Below, in pieces: positions 1-7,750 of a stretch of 64,000 nucleotides of DNA (positions are counted from its first letter, which is position 1; every line of letters begins with the position of its first letter). Below the pieces are notes generated by a model, which worked only from the letters and a program-made list of their open reading frames with translations, made no database searches and was not told the origin of the DNA. The position numbers were made by a program, and so were the translations under genes. Source of the DNA: Micromonospora terminaliae (lineage in GTDB: Bacteria > Actinomycetota > Actinomycetes > Mycobacteriales > Micromonosporaceae); assembly GCF_009671205.1 (NCBI RefSeq), contig NZ_CP045309.1, positions 3,038,001 through 3,102,000 of the forward strand, read 5' to 3'.

Positions 1-1
1 C

Positions 2-814
2 GCCCTGGTCCGGGGCGCCGGGGTACGCCTCGTCGTGGCGGTCTCCGGCACCGACGCCACCGTGCTGGACGACCCGTACGTGGACCGGCTGGTGAGCGCG
101 GCGGCCCGGGTGTGCGCCCCGCACGGGGTCGGCGTCGCCCTGGAGTGGCTGCCGCTGGACGCCCCGGCCGGGCTGCGCCGGCTCGGCGACGACCGCAGCG
201 TGTGCGGGGTGCTGCTGGTCAACACCACCGCGCGGGTGCTCGACGCGGTTCCCGTGGGGCTGCGCGGGCGGGTCGTCTCGATCGGCACCGGCTCGCCGGC
301 CGTACCGTCCTTCGACGTGGACAACGCCGCCGGCGCCGGCGCGGTCCTGCGTCACCTGCACGCCGGCGGCCGCCGCCGGATCGCCATGGTCACCGGCCCC
401 CGCTGGCTGAGCTGCGCCGAGCGGTCGGTGACCGCGTACGAGGGGCTCATGCGGGCGGCCGGGCTGCCGGTGCGCCTGGTCACCGGCGACTTCACGGCGG
501 CGCGGGGCGCCCGGGCGGCGCTGGAGGCGCTGGACCGCTGGCCGGACACCGACGCGATCTACGCGGCCAGCGACGCCACCGCGCTGGGCGTGATCGCCGC
601 GCTGCGGGGGCGCGGGCTGCGCGTGCCGCACGACGTGGCGGTGGCCGGGTTCGACGACATCCCGTACGCGGCCGTGAGCAGCCCGGCGCTGACCACCGCC
701 ACCCACCCCGTGGCCCGGATCGCCACGGCGGCGGCCACCGCGGTGCTCGACGGCCGGCCGGTGCCGCCGGTCACCGCGTTCCCGTCGACGCTGGTGGCAC
801 GCGAGAGCGCCTGA
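2..814 (+). CDS. LacI-family transcriptional regulator, 5' end outside window
   Basis: The reading frame is open to the left edge, so the N-terminal helix-turn-helix is not in the window. What is visible is the periplasmic-binding-protein-like effector domain of a LacI/GalR repressor: a GGRRRIAMVTGP strand, an alternating lid region, and the near-C-terminal VAVAGFDDIPYA signature followed by PALTTATHPVARI, which is diagnostic for this family. It probably binds a sugar or sugar-derived ligand. A second LacI gene lies 4.8 kb downstream beside sugar-acid genes, but there is no evidence that this one controls them. Its targets probably lie to the left of the window. Confidence 0.88.
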   Translation, partial: ALVRGAGVRLVVAVSGTDATVLDDPYVDRLVSAAARVCAPHGVGVALEWLPLDAPAGLRRLGDDRSVCGVLLVNTTARVLDAVPVGLRGRVVSIGTGSPAVPSFDVDNAAGAGAVLRHLHAGGRRRIAMVTGPRWLSCAERSVTAYEGLMRAAGLPVRLVTGDFTAARGARAALEALDRWPDTDAIYAASDATALGVIAALRGRGLRVPHDVAVAGFDDIPYAAVSSPALTTATHPVARIATAAATAVLDGRPVPPVTAFPSTLVARESA

Positions 815-905
815 GCCGACGGTCGAGCGCCGGCGGCGGACGCGCGGTTGAGCCGCCGGCAGCCGGGTATCCGCCGCCCGACCCGACCGACGACAGGGGG
901 GCGAG

Positions 906-1601
906 GTGACCGAACCCGCGCCGCCGCACCGGCAGCCCGAGGAGGGCTACCGGCACGGCCGCCTGACCGCCCGCCCCACGACCGTGGCCGCACCCGGCCC
1001 GGCCGGCCCGGCCGAGGTCCCCGACCCGGCCGGCGGGCCGCCCGCGCTGCGCCACGTGCCGATCGGCGGCGCCGGGCCGTACCGGGTGGTGGTGCTGCTG
1101 CACGGCGCGGGCGGCTCGGCCCGGCAGGGCCTCGACCTGCTGCTGCCGCTGGCCGACGCGCACCGGTTGCTGCTGCTCGCCCCGCAGGCGCTCGCCAGCA
1201 CCTGGGACCTGATCGCCGAGGGGTACGGCCCGGACGTGGCCCGGATCGACGCGCTGCTGGCCGGGACGCTGCGCGCGTACCCGGTGAACGGGGTGACCGT
1301 GGGCGGCTTCTCCGACGGCGCCTCGTACGCCCTCTCGCTGGGCCTGACCAACGGTGACCTGGTCGACGCGGTGCTGGCCTTCTCCCCCGGCTTCGCGGCG
1401 CCGCTGGTGACCCACGGCCGGCCCCGGCTGTTCGTCTCGCACGGCACCGACGACCGGGTGCTGCCCATCGACGTGTGCAGCCGGCGGCTGGTGCCCCGCC
1501 TGCACTCCCTCGGCTATCCGGCCGAGTACGCCGAGTTCACCGGCGGGCACGAGGTGCCGGCGGAGATCCGGCAGCGGGCGGTGGACTGGCTGGTGGGGTG
1601 A
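906..1601 (+). CDS. alpha/beta-hydrolase (phospholipase/carboxylesterase-like esterase)
   Basis: A 231-residue serine hydrolase. The oxyanion-hole motif LLHGAGGSA is near residue 65. The nucleophile elbow GGFSDGAS places Ser136, Asp182/183 sits in HGTDDRVLP, and His215 sits in FTGGHEVP, so the Ser-Asp-His triad is complete. The layout matches the small phospholipase/carboxylesterase group (dienelactone hydrolase-like). The start is GTG, preceded by a GGGGGGCGAG purine run. There is no signal peptide, so it is cytoplasmic, but residues 1-45 are Pro/Ala-rich and probably disordered. The substrate cannot be deduced. It ends 6 bp from the convergent FUSC gene. Confidence 0.85.
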   Translation: MTEPAPPHRQPEEGYRHGRLTARPTTVAAPGPAGPAEVPDPAGGPPALRHVPIGGAGPYRVVVLLHGAGGSARQGLDLLLPLADAHRLLLLAPQALASTWDLIAEGYGPDVARIDALLAGTLRAYPVNGVTVGGFSDGASYALSLGLTNGDLVDAVLAFSPGFAAPLVTHGRPRLFVSHGTDDRVLPIDVCSRRLVPRLHSLGYPAEYAEFTGGHEVPAEIRQRAVDWLVG

Positions 1602-1607
1602 GCCGGG

Positions 1608-2789
1608 TCAGTGCCCCGGCCCGGTGACCGCCGCGTCGACCCGGGCCAGCACGGTGGCGTCGTCGTCGCCGCGTACGCCGCGCAGCAGGTCGATGGCGGT
1701 GGCCCGGACCTGGCCGATGATCATGGCGAGCGGCAGCGTCTCGCCCGGGGTGAAGAGCCGGCCCGCGACCCGCACCGCCTCCAGGGCGGCGACGTCGACC
1801 CGCTCGGCGTGGGCGTCGGCGACGCCGTCCTGCCCGGTCAGGTCCGCGGCGAGCGCGTCGCCGGCCGAGCGCACCGCCTCGGCGAGGGTCCGCACGGCGC
1901 CGCCCAGCTCGGCCGGGACCGGCGCCGGGCCGCGGGTCAGGGTGACGGCGGCGCGCGCCAGCACCCGGACGTTGCGGACGGCGTAGTCGATCTGCCGGAT
2001 CGAGCCCTCCACCGAGCGCAGCCGGCCCAGGTGCCGGCGGCGGCGCACGTTGAGCCGCAGCGCCTCGCCCGCCGCGCGCACGGCGTCGCGCAGCCGCTCC
2101 ACGCCGGCGTCGGCGTGCCGGGCCCGCTCCAGGGCGGCCAGCGCCGCCGCGTCGTCGCCCCGGTCGAGCGCGTCGGCGATCTCGCCGAGCACCCCGGCCA
2201 GCTCCTCGAAGGTGTGCCGGAACTCGCTGACCAGCGGGGCGAGCGGGCGGCGGGCGTCGACGAGCTGGCTGGCGACCACGGCCACCGCCCCGCCGATCAG
2301 CGCGTCGACGAACCGGAACGGCACCAGTGACCCGGTCGGCGGGGAGACCACCACCAGGTAGAGCGCCGAGACGGCCGCCTGCACCACGGTGACCGAGCTG
2401 GCGCCGATGGCCACGGCCAGGGCGACGGTGAGCAGGATGACGGTGAGCACCGTCCAGGTGGTCCGGGGGCCGAGCGCCTGCACCACCAGGTCGGCGACGA
2501 GCACACCGGCCGCGACGCCGAGCACCACCTCGACGGCCCGGCGCATCCGCTGGCCGCGGGCCTGGCCGAGCACGATCAGCGCGGCGGCCGGGGCGAAGAA
2601 CGGCTGCGGGTGGCCGACGAGCCGGGTGGCGAGGATCCACGCGACGGTGGCCGCCAGGGTCGCCTCGACCACCGGCAGCCAGCCGCGCCGAAGCCGCCCG
2701 GCCGCCTCCCGGACGGCTGCTCCGGGTCGCGGCGTGGCGCCGGACCCGCCGAACCGGAGTAGCCGCGTCCCGCCGCCCGACCCCGTCAT
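1608..2789 (-). CDS. FUSC-family inner-membrane protein
   Basis: A predicted 393-residue protein of the FUSC/aromatic-acid-exporter type. The N-terminal half has about six hydrophobic segments, starting with a WLPVVEATLAATVAWILATR helix and the FFAPAAALIVLGQARGQR motif typical of the family, then LVPFRFVDALIGGAVAV. The C-terminal half is an Ala/Arg-rich helical cytoplasmic domain. The start is the ATG at 2789, because GGAGGCGGGCG lies just upstream; a start 78 bases further upstream is possible but lacks this signal. The transport substrate is unknown. A close paralogue of the same architecture lies at 53830-54942 on the other strand. Confidence 0.82.
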   Translation of the reverse strand: MTGSGGGTRLLRFGGSGATPRPGAAVREAAGRLRRGWLPVVEATLAATVAWILATRLVGHPQPFFAPAAALIVLGQARGQRMRRAVEVVLGVAAGVLVADLVVQALGPRTTWTVLTVILLTVALAVAIGASSVTVVQAAVSALYLVVVSPPTGSLVPFRFVDALIGGAVAVVASQLVDARRPLAPLVSEFRHTFEELAGVLGEIADALDRGDDAAALAALERARHADAGVERLRDAVRAAGEALRLNVRRRRHLGRLRSVEGSIRQIDYAVRNVRVLARAAVTLTRGPAPVPAELGGAVRTLAEAVRSAGDALAADLTGQDGVADAHAERVDVAALEAVRVAGRLFTPGETLPLAMIIGQVRATAIDLLRGVRGDDDATVLARVDAAVTGPGH

Positions 2790-2893
2790 CGCCCGCCTCC
2801 CTGTCGTGCCCGCCCACCATCCTCGACCCGGTCGCGGCGGACGGCAGCGGCGGGCGTCACCGCACACCGGTGGTGGCGGTCACGGCCGGCCCG

Positions 2894-3517
2894 TCAGGCC
2901 CCCGTGAAGGCCAGCAGCAGGGTACGCACGCCGGCCCGCAGGTCGTCCCGGCTGGCCGGCGTGCCGGGCGGCGGCGCACTGAGCGCTCCGGCGCCGACCA
3001 GGCGGTCGAAGAGCAGCCCGTCGACGAACGCGACGAACTGGTCCCCCTGCCGGCGCGGGTCCGGTGCGCCGGCGCGGGCCAGCAGATCCCGGGCCTGGAC
3101 GCGCAGCACGGTGCCGTGGTCGAGGATCCGGCGCAGCTCGGGCCGGTGCACCGCCTCCAGCAGGCAGGCGTAGCGGGCCAGGGCGCGGCTGCGTCCGGTG
3201 GTCAGCCACCGGTCGAGCACCTCGGCCACTCCGGCGGCGAGCTGATCGAGCCCCTCGGGGCCGAGCGCCGGCGCGGGGCCGGGGGGCTCGGTGGGCAGCT
3301 CGTGGGCGGCCAGGTCGGCGCGGTCGAGGTCGGCCAGGCGCTGGACCACGGCCTCGATGAGCGCCTGCCGGGTCCGCAGGTACGCCGAGGTGGTGCCGGG
3401 CGGCATCCCGGCCCGCGCGTCGACGGCGCGGTGGGTCAGTGCCCGCATGCCGCCCTCGGCCAGCAGCTCCACCGCCGCGTCGGCCAGCCGGGCCACCCGG
3501 GCCGCCCGTGCACTCAC
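2894..3517 (-). CDS. TetR-family repressor
   Basis: A 207-residue one-component regulator. The N-terminus holds the TetR helix-turn-helix (AAVELLAEGGMRALTHRAVD, then PPGTTSAYLRTRQALIEAVV). The rest is an all-helical ligand-binding and dimerisation domain. The start is GTG with GGAGGGACCACG upstream. It is transcribed divergently from the FAD monooxygenase at 3588. The 70-bp gap carries two copies of a TTCTAC-N4-GTAGAA inverted repeat, so autoregulation plus control of the monooxygenase is the simplest model. The inducer is unknown and is presumably a substrate of that enzyme. Confidence 0.88.
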   Translation of the reverse strand: MSARAARVARLADAAVELLAEGGMRALTHRAVDARAGMPPGTTSAYLRTRQALIEAVVQRLADLDRADLAAHELPTEPPGPAPALGPEGLDQLAAGVAEVLDRWLTTGRSRALARYACLLEAVHRPELRRILDHGTVLRVQARDLLARAGAPDPRRQGDQFVAFVDGLLFDRLVGAGALSAPPPGTPASRDDLRAGVRTLLLAFTGA

Positions 3518-3538
3518 CGTGGTCCCTCCTCAGACGTG

Positions 3539-3576
3539 TTCTACGGAGGTAGTATCGCCTTCTACAGGCGTAGAAG
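3539..3576. promoter_or_regulatory. Tandem TetR operators
   Basis: Two inverted repeats of the same form sit between the divergent start codons. Site 1 is TTCTAC-GGAG-GTAGTA (3539-3554, one mismatch). Site 2 is CTTCTAC-AGGC-GTAGAAG (3559-3576, perfect 7-base arms). Their centres are 21 bp apart, two helical turns, which would put two dimers on the same DNA face. Site 2 runs into the purine-rich ribosome-binding region of the monooxygenase. Binding by the adjacent TetR protein is inferred. Confidence 0.72.
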
Positions 3577-3587
3577 GGGTGATCGGC

Positions 3588-4742
3588 ATGGGCGAGCCGC
3601 ACGCGATCGTGGTCGGCGCCGGCATCGGCGGGCTCGCCGCGGCGCTCGCCCTGCACCGCCGGCGCTGGCGGGTCACCGTGCTGGAGCGCGCCGCCGAGCC
3701 GCGCGAGCTGGGCACCGGCCTGACCCTCATGGCGAACGCACTGCGTGGACTGGACGCGCTCGGCGTGGGCGAGGCGATCCGCCGGCAGGGCGTGCCGGAC
3801 TCGCCCGGCGGGCTGCGCACCAGCGACGGCCGCTGGGTGTCCCGGATCGAGGGAGCCGCGCTGGAACAGGCGCTCGGCACCCCCGCGCTCGGGATCCACC
3901 GCACCGCGCTGCACCGGCTGCTCCGCGCCGCCCTGCCGGCCTCGGCACTGGTCACCGGCGCCGACGTCGTGGAGGTCGACGCCGATCGGCCCGCCGTGAC
4001 CTACCGGCGGGACGGCTCGCCCACCACCCTGCGGGCGGATCTCGTGGTCGGCGCCGACGGGCTGCACAGCGTGCTGCGCCGCCGGCTCTGGCCGGAGCTG
4101 CCGGCCCCGGCGTACTCCGGCTCGACGGCCTGGCGGGCGGCGATCCGCTGGACCGGGCCGGTGGCGACGGCCGTCACCTGGGGGCCGGGCCGGGAGTTCG
4201 GCATGGTCCCGCTCGGCGACGGCCGGCTCTACTGGTACGCGGCCGAGACGGCCCCGCCGGGCGGGCACGAGCCGGACGAGCTGGCGGCCGTCCGGGACCG
4301 CTTCGGCGGCTGGCACGAGCCGATCCCCGCGCTGCTGACGGCCACGCCGCCCGAGACGGTGCTCCGGACCGACCTGTTCCACCTGGCCACCCCGCTGCCG
4401 TCGTACGTGCGAGGCCGGGTGGCCCTCCTCGGCGACGCGGCGCACGCCATGACGCCGCACCTCGGGCAGGGCGCGGGGCAGGCCATCGAGGACGCCGTGG
4501 TGCTCGGTGCCGCGTGCGCGGGCGGGCCGGGCGACCTGGCCGGCGCGCTGGCCGCGTACGACCGGCAGCGGCGACCCCGCAGCCAGGCGGTCGCCCGGGC
4601 CTCCACCCGCGCCGCCCGCTACGGCCAGCAGCTGCGCCACCCGGCGGCGGTGGCCGTGCGCAACGCCCTGCTCCGGTTGATCCCGGCGAGGGCGGCGCTG
4701 CGCGGCGCGGCCCGGTACGCCGACTGGCAGCCGCCGGGCTGA
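3588..4742 (+). CDS. FAD-dependent aromatic-type monooxygenase
   Basis: A 384-residue class A flavoprotein monooxygenase (PHBH/UbiH-like). GxGxxG is at residues 10-15 (GAGIGGLAAALALHRR) with the Glu of VLERA closing the first ADP-binding fold. The mid-protein DG motif is LVVGADGLHSVLRRRL, and the second FAD motif LLGDAAHAMTPHLGQGAGQAIEDA is intact. These enzymes use NAD(P)H and O2 to hydroxylate ring or polyketide-like substrates; here the substrate is unknown. The ATG at 3588 is chosen because AGAAGGGG precedes it and the fold begins four residues later. It is divergent from, and probably repressed by, the neighbouring TetR protein. Confidence 0.87.
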   Translation: MGEPHAIVVGAGIGGLAAALALHRRRWRVTVLERAAEPRELGTGLTLMANALRGLDALGVGEAIRRQGVPDSPGGLRTSDGRWVSRIEGAALEQALGTPALGIHRTALHRLLRAALPASALVTGADVVEVDADRPAVTYRRDGSPTTLRADLVVGADGLHSVLRRRLWPELPAPAYSGSTAWRAAIRWTGPVATAVTWGPGREFGMVPLGDGRLYWYAAETAPPGGHEPDELAAVRDRFGGWHEPIPALLTATPPETVLRTDLFHLATPLPSYVRGRVALLGDAAHAMTPHLGQGAGQAIEDAVVLGAACAGGPGDLAGALAAYDRQRRPRSQAVARASTRAARYGQQLRHPAAVAVRNALLRLIPARAALRGAARYADWQPPG

Positions 4743-4899
4743 GCCAGAAACTGCGCAGGCACGACCCTCCAGAATATCGATCGCGCACGATTCGAGGTCG
4801 GCCGAACGGGAGGGCGGGCCGATAAAGTCGGCGGCAGGCCGGTGACTGAGGGCCGCGAGCCCCCGCTGCACCCGCTCCCGGGTGTGAAAGAGGTGACCC

Positions 4900-5508
4900 A
4901 TGATCTTCGGCATCATCAGCGTCGCCGTCCACATCGTCCTGGGCGCCGGGCTCGGCGCGGCGGCCGGCGGCACCATCGGCCTGCTCGTCGGCGCGGTCGC
5001 CGGGCTGCTCATCGGCGCGCCGTTCGGCTGGGCGGTCGCGTCCGCCGGCACCTACGCCGCCGACGCGAAGGGCATTGTCCTCTTCGTGGTCGACCACACC
5101 TGGAGCCTGCTCAACACACTCGCGGGCGCGCTCTACCTGACCCTGCACCTCGTCTTCGGGCACCAACTCGACCGGGCGGTCTCGCAGGCCAGCGGGCGGG
5201 TCAACCTCGTCGAGGGCGTCTCGCCCCGCTACGCCACCACCATCGGCACCGTCTGCGCGGGCTCCAGCCCCGGCATCCAGCGGCACGAGGACGTGCACGT
5301 CCTCCAGGCGCGGCTGCTCGGCCCGCTCTACCTGCCGCTGGTCGCCCTCAACTTCGCGCTGTTCACCATCGCCCCGGTGTGGCTGCTCTGGCACGACCAC
5401 AGCAACGCGCCGATCAACCGGTTCACCCGCTACTTCGAGATCGGCGTCTACCCGCACGTCTGGAACGAGGCCATCGCGTACCGGGTCCAGGGGACCCCGC
5501 CGCGATGA
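4900..5508 (+). CDS. Membrane protein with HExxH motif, putative metallopeptidase-like
   Basis: A 202-residue protein of no family I can name. Residues 1-50 are a Gly/Ala-rich hydrophobic hairpin (AGLGAAAGGTIGLLVGAVAG), with a further hydrophobic segment near 69-88 and another near 144-165. Between them lies RHEDVHVLQARLLGPLYLPL, where HEDVH (129-133) matches the zincin HExxH consensus and the HxxQxxxLGPLYL pattern resembles a group of uncharacterised membrane proteins. Glu180 or Glu190 could be a third ligand. The ATG has GAGGTGACCC upstream. Zinc binding and proteolysis are inferred only. The 157-bp leader holds a small GCCGA-TAAAG-TCGGC hairpin. Confidence 0.72.
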   Translation: MIFGIISVAVHIVLGAGLGAAAGGTIGLLVGAVAGLLIGAPFGWAVASAGTYAADAKGIVLFVVDHTWSLLNTLAGALYLTLHLVFGHQLDRAVSQASGRVNLVEGVSPRYATTIGTVCAGSSPGIQRHEDVHVLQARLLGPLYLPLVALNFALFTIAPVWLLWHDHSNAPINRFTRYFEIGVYPHVWNEAIAYRVQGTPPR

Positions 5509-5645
5509 CCGGCGCGATCGAGGCGGTCACCACCTCCCGCCCCACCGCCTAAGCCGCGTGAGCGCCGCCTCCGCCGATCACGGAACGGCCTTCCCGGCCG
5601 TGCTGCGGTAGCCTCTCGGCCACCGGGCTGTGCGAGGGGGTGCCG

Positions 5646-6653
5646 ATGGCGACACTGGCCGACGTCGCCCGCCGGGCGGGCGTCTCCCCCGCGACCGCGT
5701 CGCGGGTCATCAACGGCAGCAGCAAGCCGGTCGCCGACGAGCTGCGCGAACGGGTGCTGAAGGCCGTCGCCGAGCTGCGGTACGTGCCGAACGCGCACGC
5801 CCAGCTGCTGGCCCGGCCGCGGCGCAGCGTGGTCGGCGTGCTGGTACACGACGTGTCCGACCCGTACTTCGCCGAGGTGACCCGGGGGCTGCAACGGGTC
5901 GCCACCGAGCGGGGACGGCTCGTCATCATCTGCAACAGCTACCGCGATCCGGAGCGCGAGGTGGAGTACGTCGACCTGCTCCGCGCCCAGCAGGTCGCCG
6001 CCATCGTGCTGGCCGGGTCCGGCTACCACGACCCCACGGTCAACGCGCTGCTCGACGAGCGGCTCGCCGCGTACGCGGCCACCGGCGGCCGGGTCGCCGT
6101 GATCGGCCGGCACCGGCACCGGGGCGACGCCGTGCTACCGGCCAACGAGGAGGGCGGCCGCCTGCTCGGCGCGGAGCTGCGCCGCCTCGGCCACCGGAGC
6201 GTCGGCGTGCTGGCCGGCCCACGCCCCCTCACCACCACGAGCGACCGGCTCGCCGGGCTCGCCGCCGGCCTGGGTGAGCCGCTGCCGGAGGCGCGGATCC
6301 GGTACGCGGACTTCACCCGCGACGGCGGGTCCCGCGCCGCCGCGGAACTGCTGGACGCCGTGCCGGGGCTGACCGCCGTCGTGGCGATGAACGACTCGAT
6401 GGGCGTCGGCGCGCTGAACCTGCTGCGCGCCCGCGGCGTGCGGGTGCCCGCCGACGTGTCCGTGGTCGGCTTCGACGACATGCCGATCGCCGCCGACGTG
6501 ACACCGGCGCTGACCACCGTGCGCCTGCCGCTGGCCGAGCTGGGCGCCCGCGCCATGACCCTGGCCCTGGACGCGCCCGACGGCCGGGACCGGGTGGAGA
6601 CCCTGCCCGCCGAACTGGTCCACCGCGACAGCCTGGGCCCCGCCCCCGCCTGA
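5646..6653 (+). CDS. LacI-family transcriptional regulator
   Basis: A complete 335-residue LacI/GalR repressor. The N-terminal DNA-binding segment reads MATLADVARRAGVSPATASR with VINGSSKPV as hinge-proximal recognition sequence. The effector domain begins at SVVGVLVHDVSDPYFAEV and ends with the family signature VSVVGFDDMPIAADVTPALT. ATG 5646 is preferred over the GTG at 5640 because GAGGGGG is then correctly spaced. It lies immediately upstream of, and on the same side as, the sugar-acid gene cluster at 6.7-11.3 kb, so it is the best candidate for that cluster's repressor. Confidence 0.92.
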   Translation: MATLADVARRAGVSPATASRVINGSSKPVADELRERVLKAVAELRYVPNAHAQLLARPRRSVVGVLVHDVSDPYFAEVTRGLQRVATERGRLVIICNSYRDPEREVEYVDLLRAQQVAAIVLAGSGYHDPTVNALLDERLAAYAATGGRVAVIGRHRHRGDAVLPANEEGGRLLGAELRRLGHRSVGVLAGPRPLTTTSDRLAGLAAGLGEPLPEARIRYADFTRDGGSRAAAELLDAVPGLTAVVAMNDSMGVGALNLLRARGVRVPADVSVVGFDDMPIAADVTPALTTVRLPLAELGARAMTLALDAPDGRDRVETLPAELVHRDSLGPAPA

Positions 6654-6714
6654 CCGGCGCAGCGCCCGCCCCACCGCCGCCGGGACGGACCGGCGCAGCC
6701 CCGGGCGGACCGGC

Positions 6715-7323
6715 TCAGCCCGGATCGGCGGCGAGGGCGGCGAGACGGGGAATCTGCCGCGGGTCGGACAGCGCCGATCCGACCGCCACCATCCGCGCCC
6801 CGGCGGCGAGGAAGTCGCCCGCGTTGTCGGCGTCGATCCCGCCGGTGGCCACGAACCGCGCCTCGGGCAGCGGCCCGGCGACGGCCCGGAACCAGGCGGG
6901 CCCGAGGCTGACCGCGGGGAACGCCTTCAGCCAGACCAGGCCGTGGTCGAGGGCCCGCTGGGCCTCGGTGGGGGTGGCCACGCCGGGCAGGTGCGGGATG
7001 CCGTAGCTGACCGCCGCGTCGGCGATCGCCAGGTCCAGCCCCGGGGCGACGGTGAACGCGGCGCCCGCCGCGGCGGCCAGCCGGACCTGGGCGGGGGTGC
7101 GGACCGTGCCCGCGCCCACCAGGCGGTCGCGGCGCCGGCCCGCCGCCACGGCGGCGCGCAGCGCGAGGACCGCGTCCGGCGTGCGGATCGGCACCTCCAC
7201 CACGTCGATGTCGAGGTCCCAGGCGCGCTCGGCGAGCCGGACGGTCTCGTCGGGCGGCAGGTCGCGCAGGATCACCATCACCCGCGCGGGCCCGAAGACC
7301 GGCTCGAAGTCGTGCCCGCTCAT
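6715..7323 (-). CDS. eda: 2-dehydro-3-deoxy-phosphogluconate (KDPG) aldolase-like
   Basis: A 202-residue class I aldolase of the KDPG/KHG family, which cleaves KDPG to pyruvate and glyceraldehyde 3-phosphate. The Schiff-base lysine is Lys133 in WLKAFPA. The general acid/base glutamate is Glu43 in VVEVPIRTP. The GAGTV, PGVATPTE and ATGGID phosphate-binding motifs are all present in order. The ATG has GGAGGGAGCG upstream. It is divergent from the uronate genes and shares with them a roughly 110-bp control region (7324-7435) in which I see no clear operator. It supplies the last step of a uronate or Entner-Doudoroff type pathway. Confidence 0.88.
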   Translation of the reverse strand: MSGHDFEPVFGPARVMVILRDLPPDETVRLAERAWDLDIDVVEVPIRTPDAVLALRAAVAAGRRRDRLVGAGTVRTPAQVRLAAAAGAAFTVAPGLDLAIADAAVSYGIPHLPGVATPTEAQRALDHGLVWLKAFPAVSLGPAWFRAVAGPLPEARFVATGGIDADNAGDFLAAGARMVAVGSALSDPRQIPRLAALAADPG

Positions 7324-7435
7324 GGCTCGCTCCCTCCACGGTGGATGCCGCCGCCCGCATTCTGCACCGTTCCGCCGCCGGCGCGGGGCCGCTCCGGCGG
7401 ACCGGGGGAACGGCTGGGGCGGGCCGGGCAGGCGG

Positions 7436-7750
7436 GTCGTCACCACGTTCCGCCCGGACGACGTGGTGGACATGGAGTTCGGCAACTGGTCGGCCAACCT
7501 GGACCGGCTCGCCGAGGACACCGGCACGTACGCCGGATACCTGGCCGCGCTGCGGCGGCGCCGGGCGGCGTTCATCGCGGCGGGCGCCACCTCGTCGGGC
7601 CACGGGCACCCGACCGCCCGTACCCTCGCTCTCGACCCGGCGGAGGCGGCGGCGCTGTACGACCGGGGGCGGGCCGACGCCGCCGAGACCATCGTGGACG
7701 TGGCGTACCGGCTGCCGAAGCGGGTCTTCAAGTTCGGGGAGGCTGCATGA
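7436..7750 (+). pseudogene. Glucuronate isomerase (UxaC-like) remnant
   Basis: About 105 codons in one open frame resemble an internal part of uronate isomerase: TTFRPDDVVDMEFGNWSANL, then LAEDTGTYAGYLAALRRRRA, then ATSSGHGHPTART. Full-length enzymes are roughly 450-480 residues and carry an N-terminal metal-binding half that is absent here. Upstream of the remnant there is no start codon with a ribosome site and no recognisable coding sequence. The last 25 residues (ending RLPKRVFKFGEAA) may be the original C-terminus joined by an internal deletion. The stop overlaps the next gene's start as ATGA, so the remnant keeps its old operon position. Confidence 0.72.
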
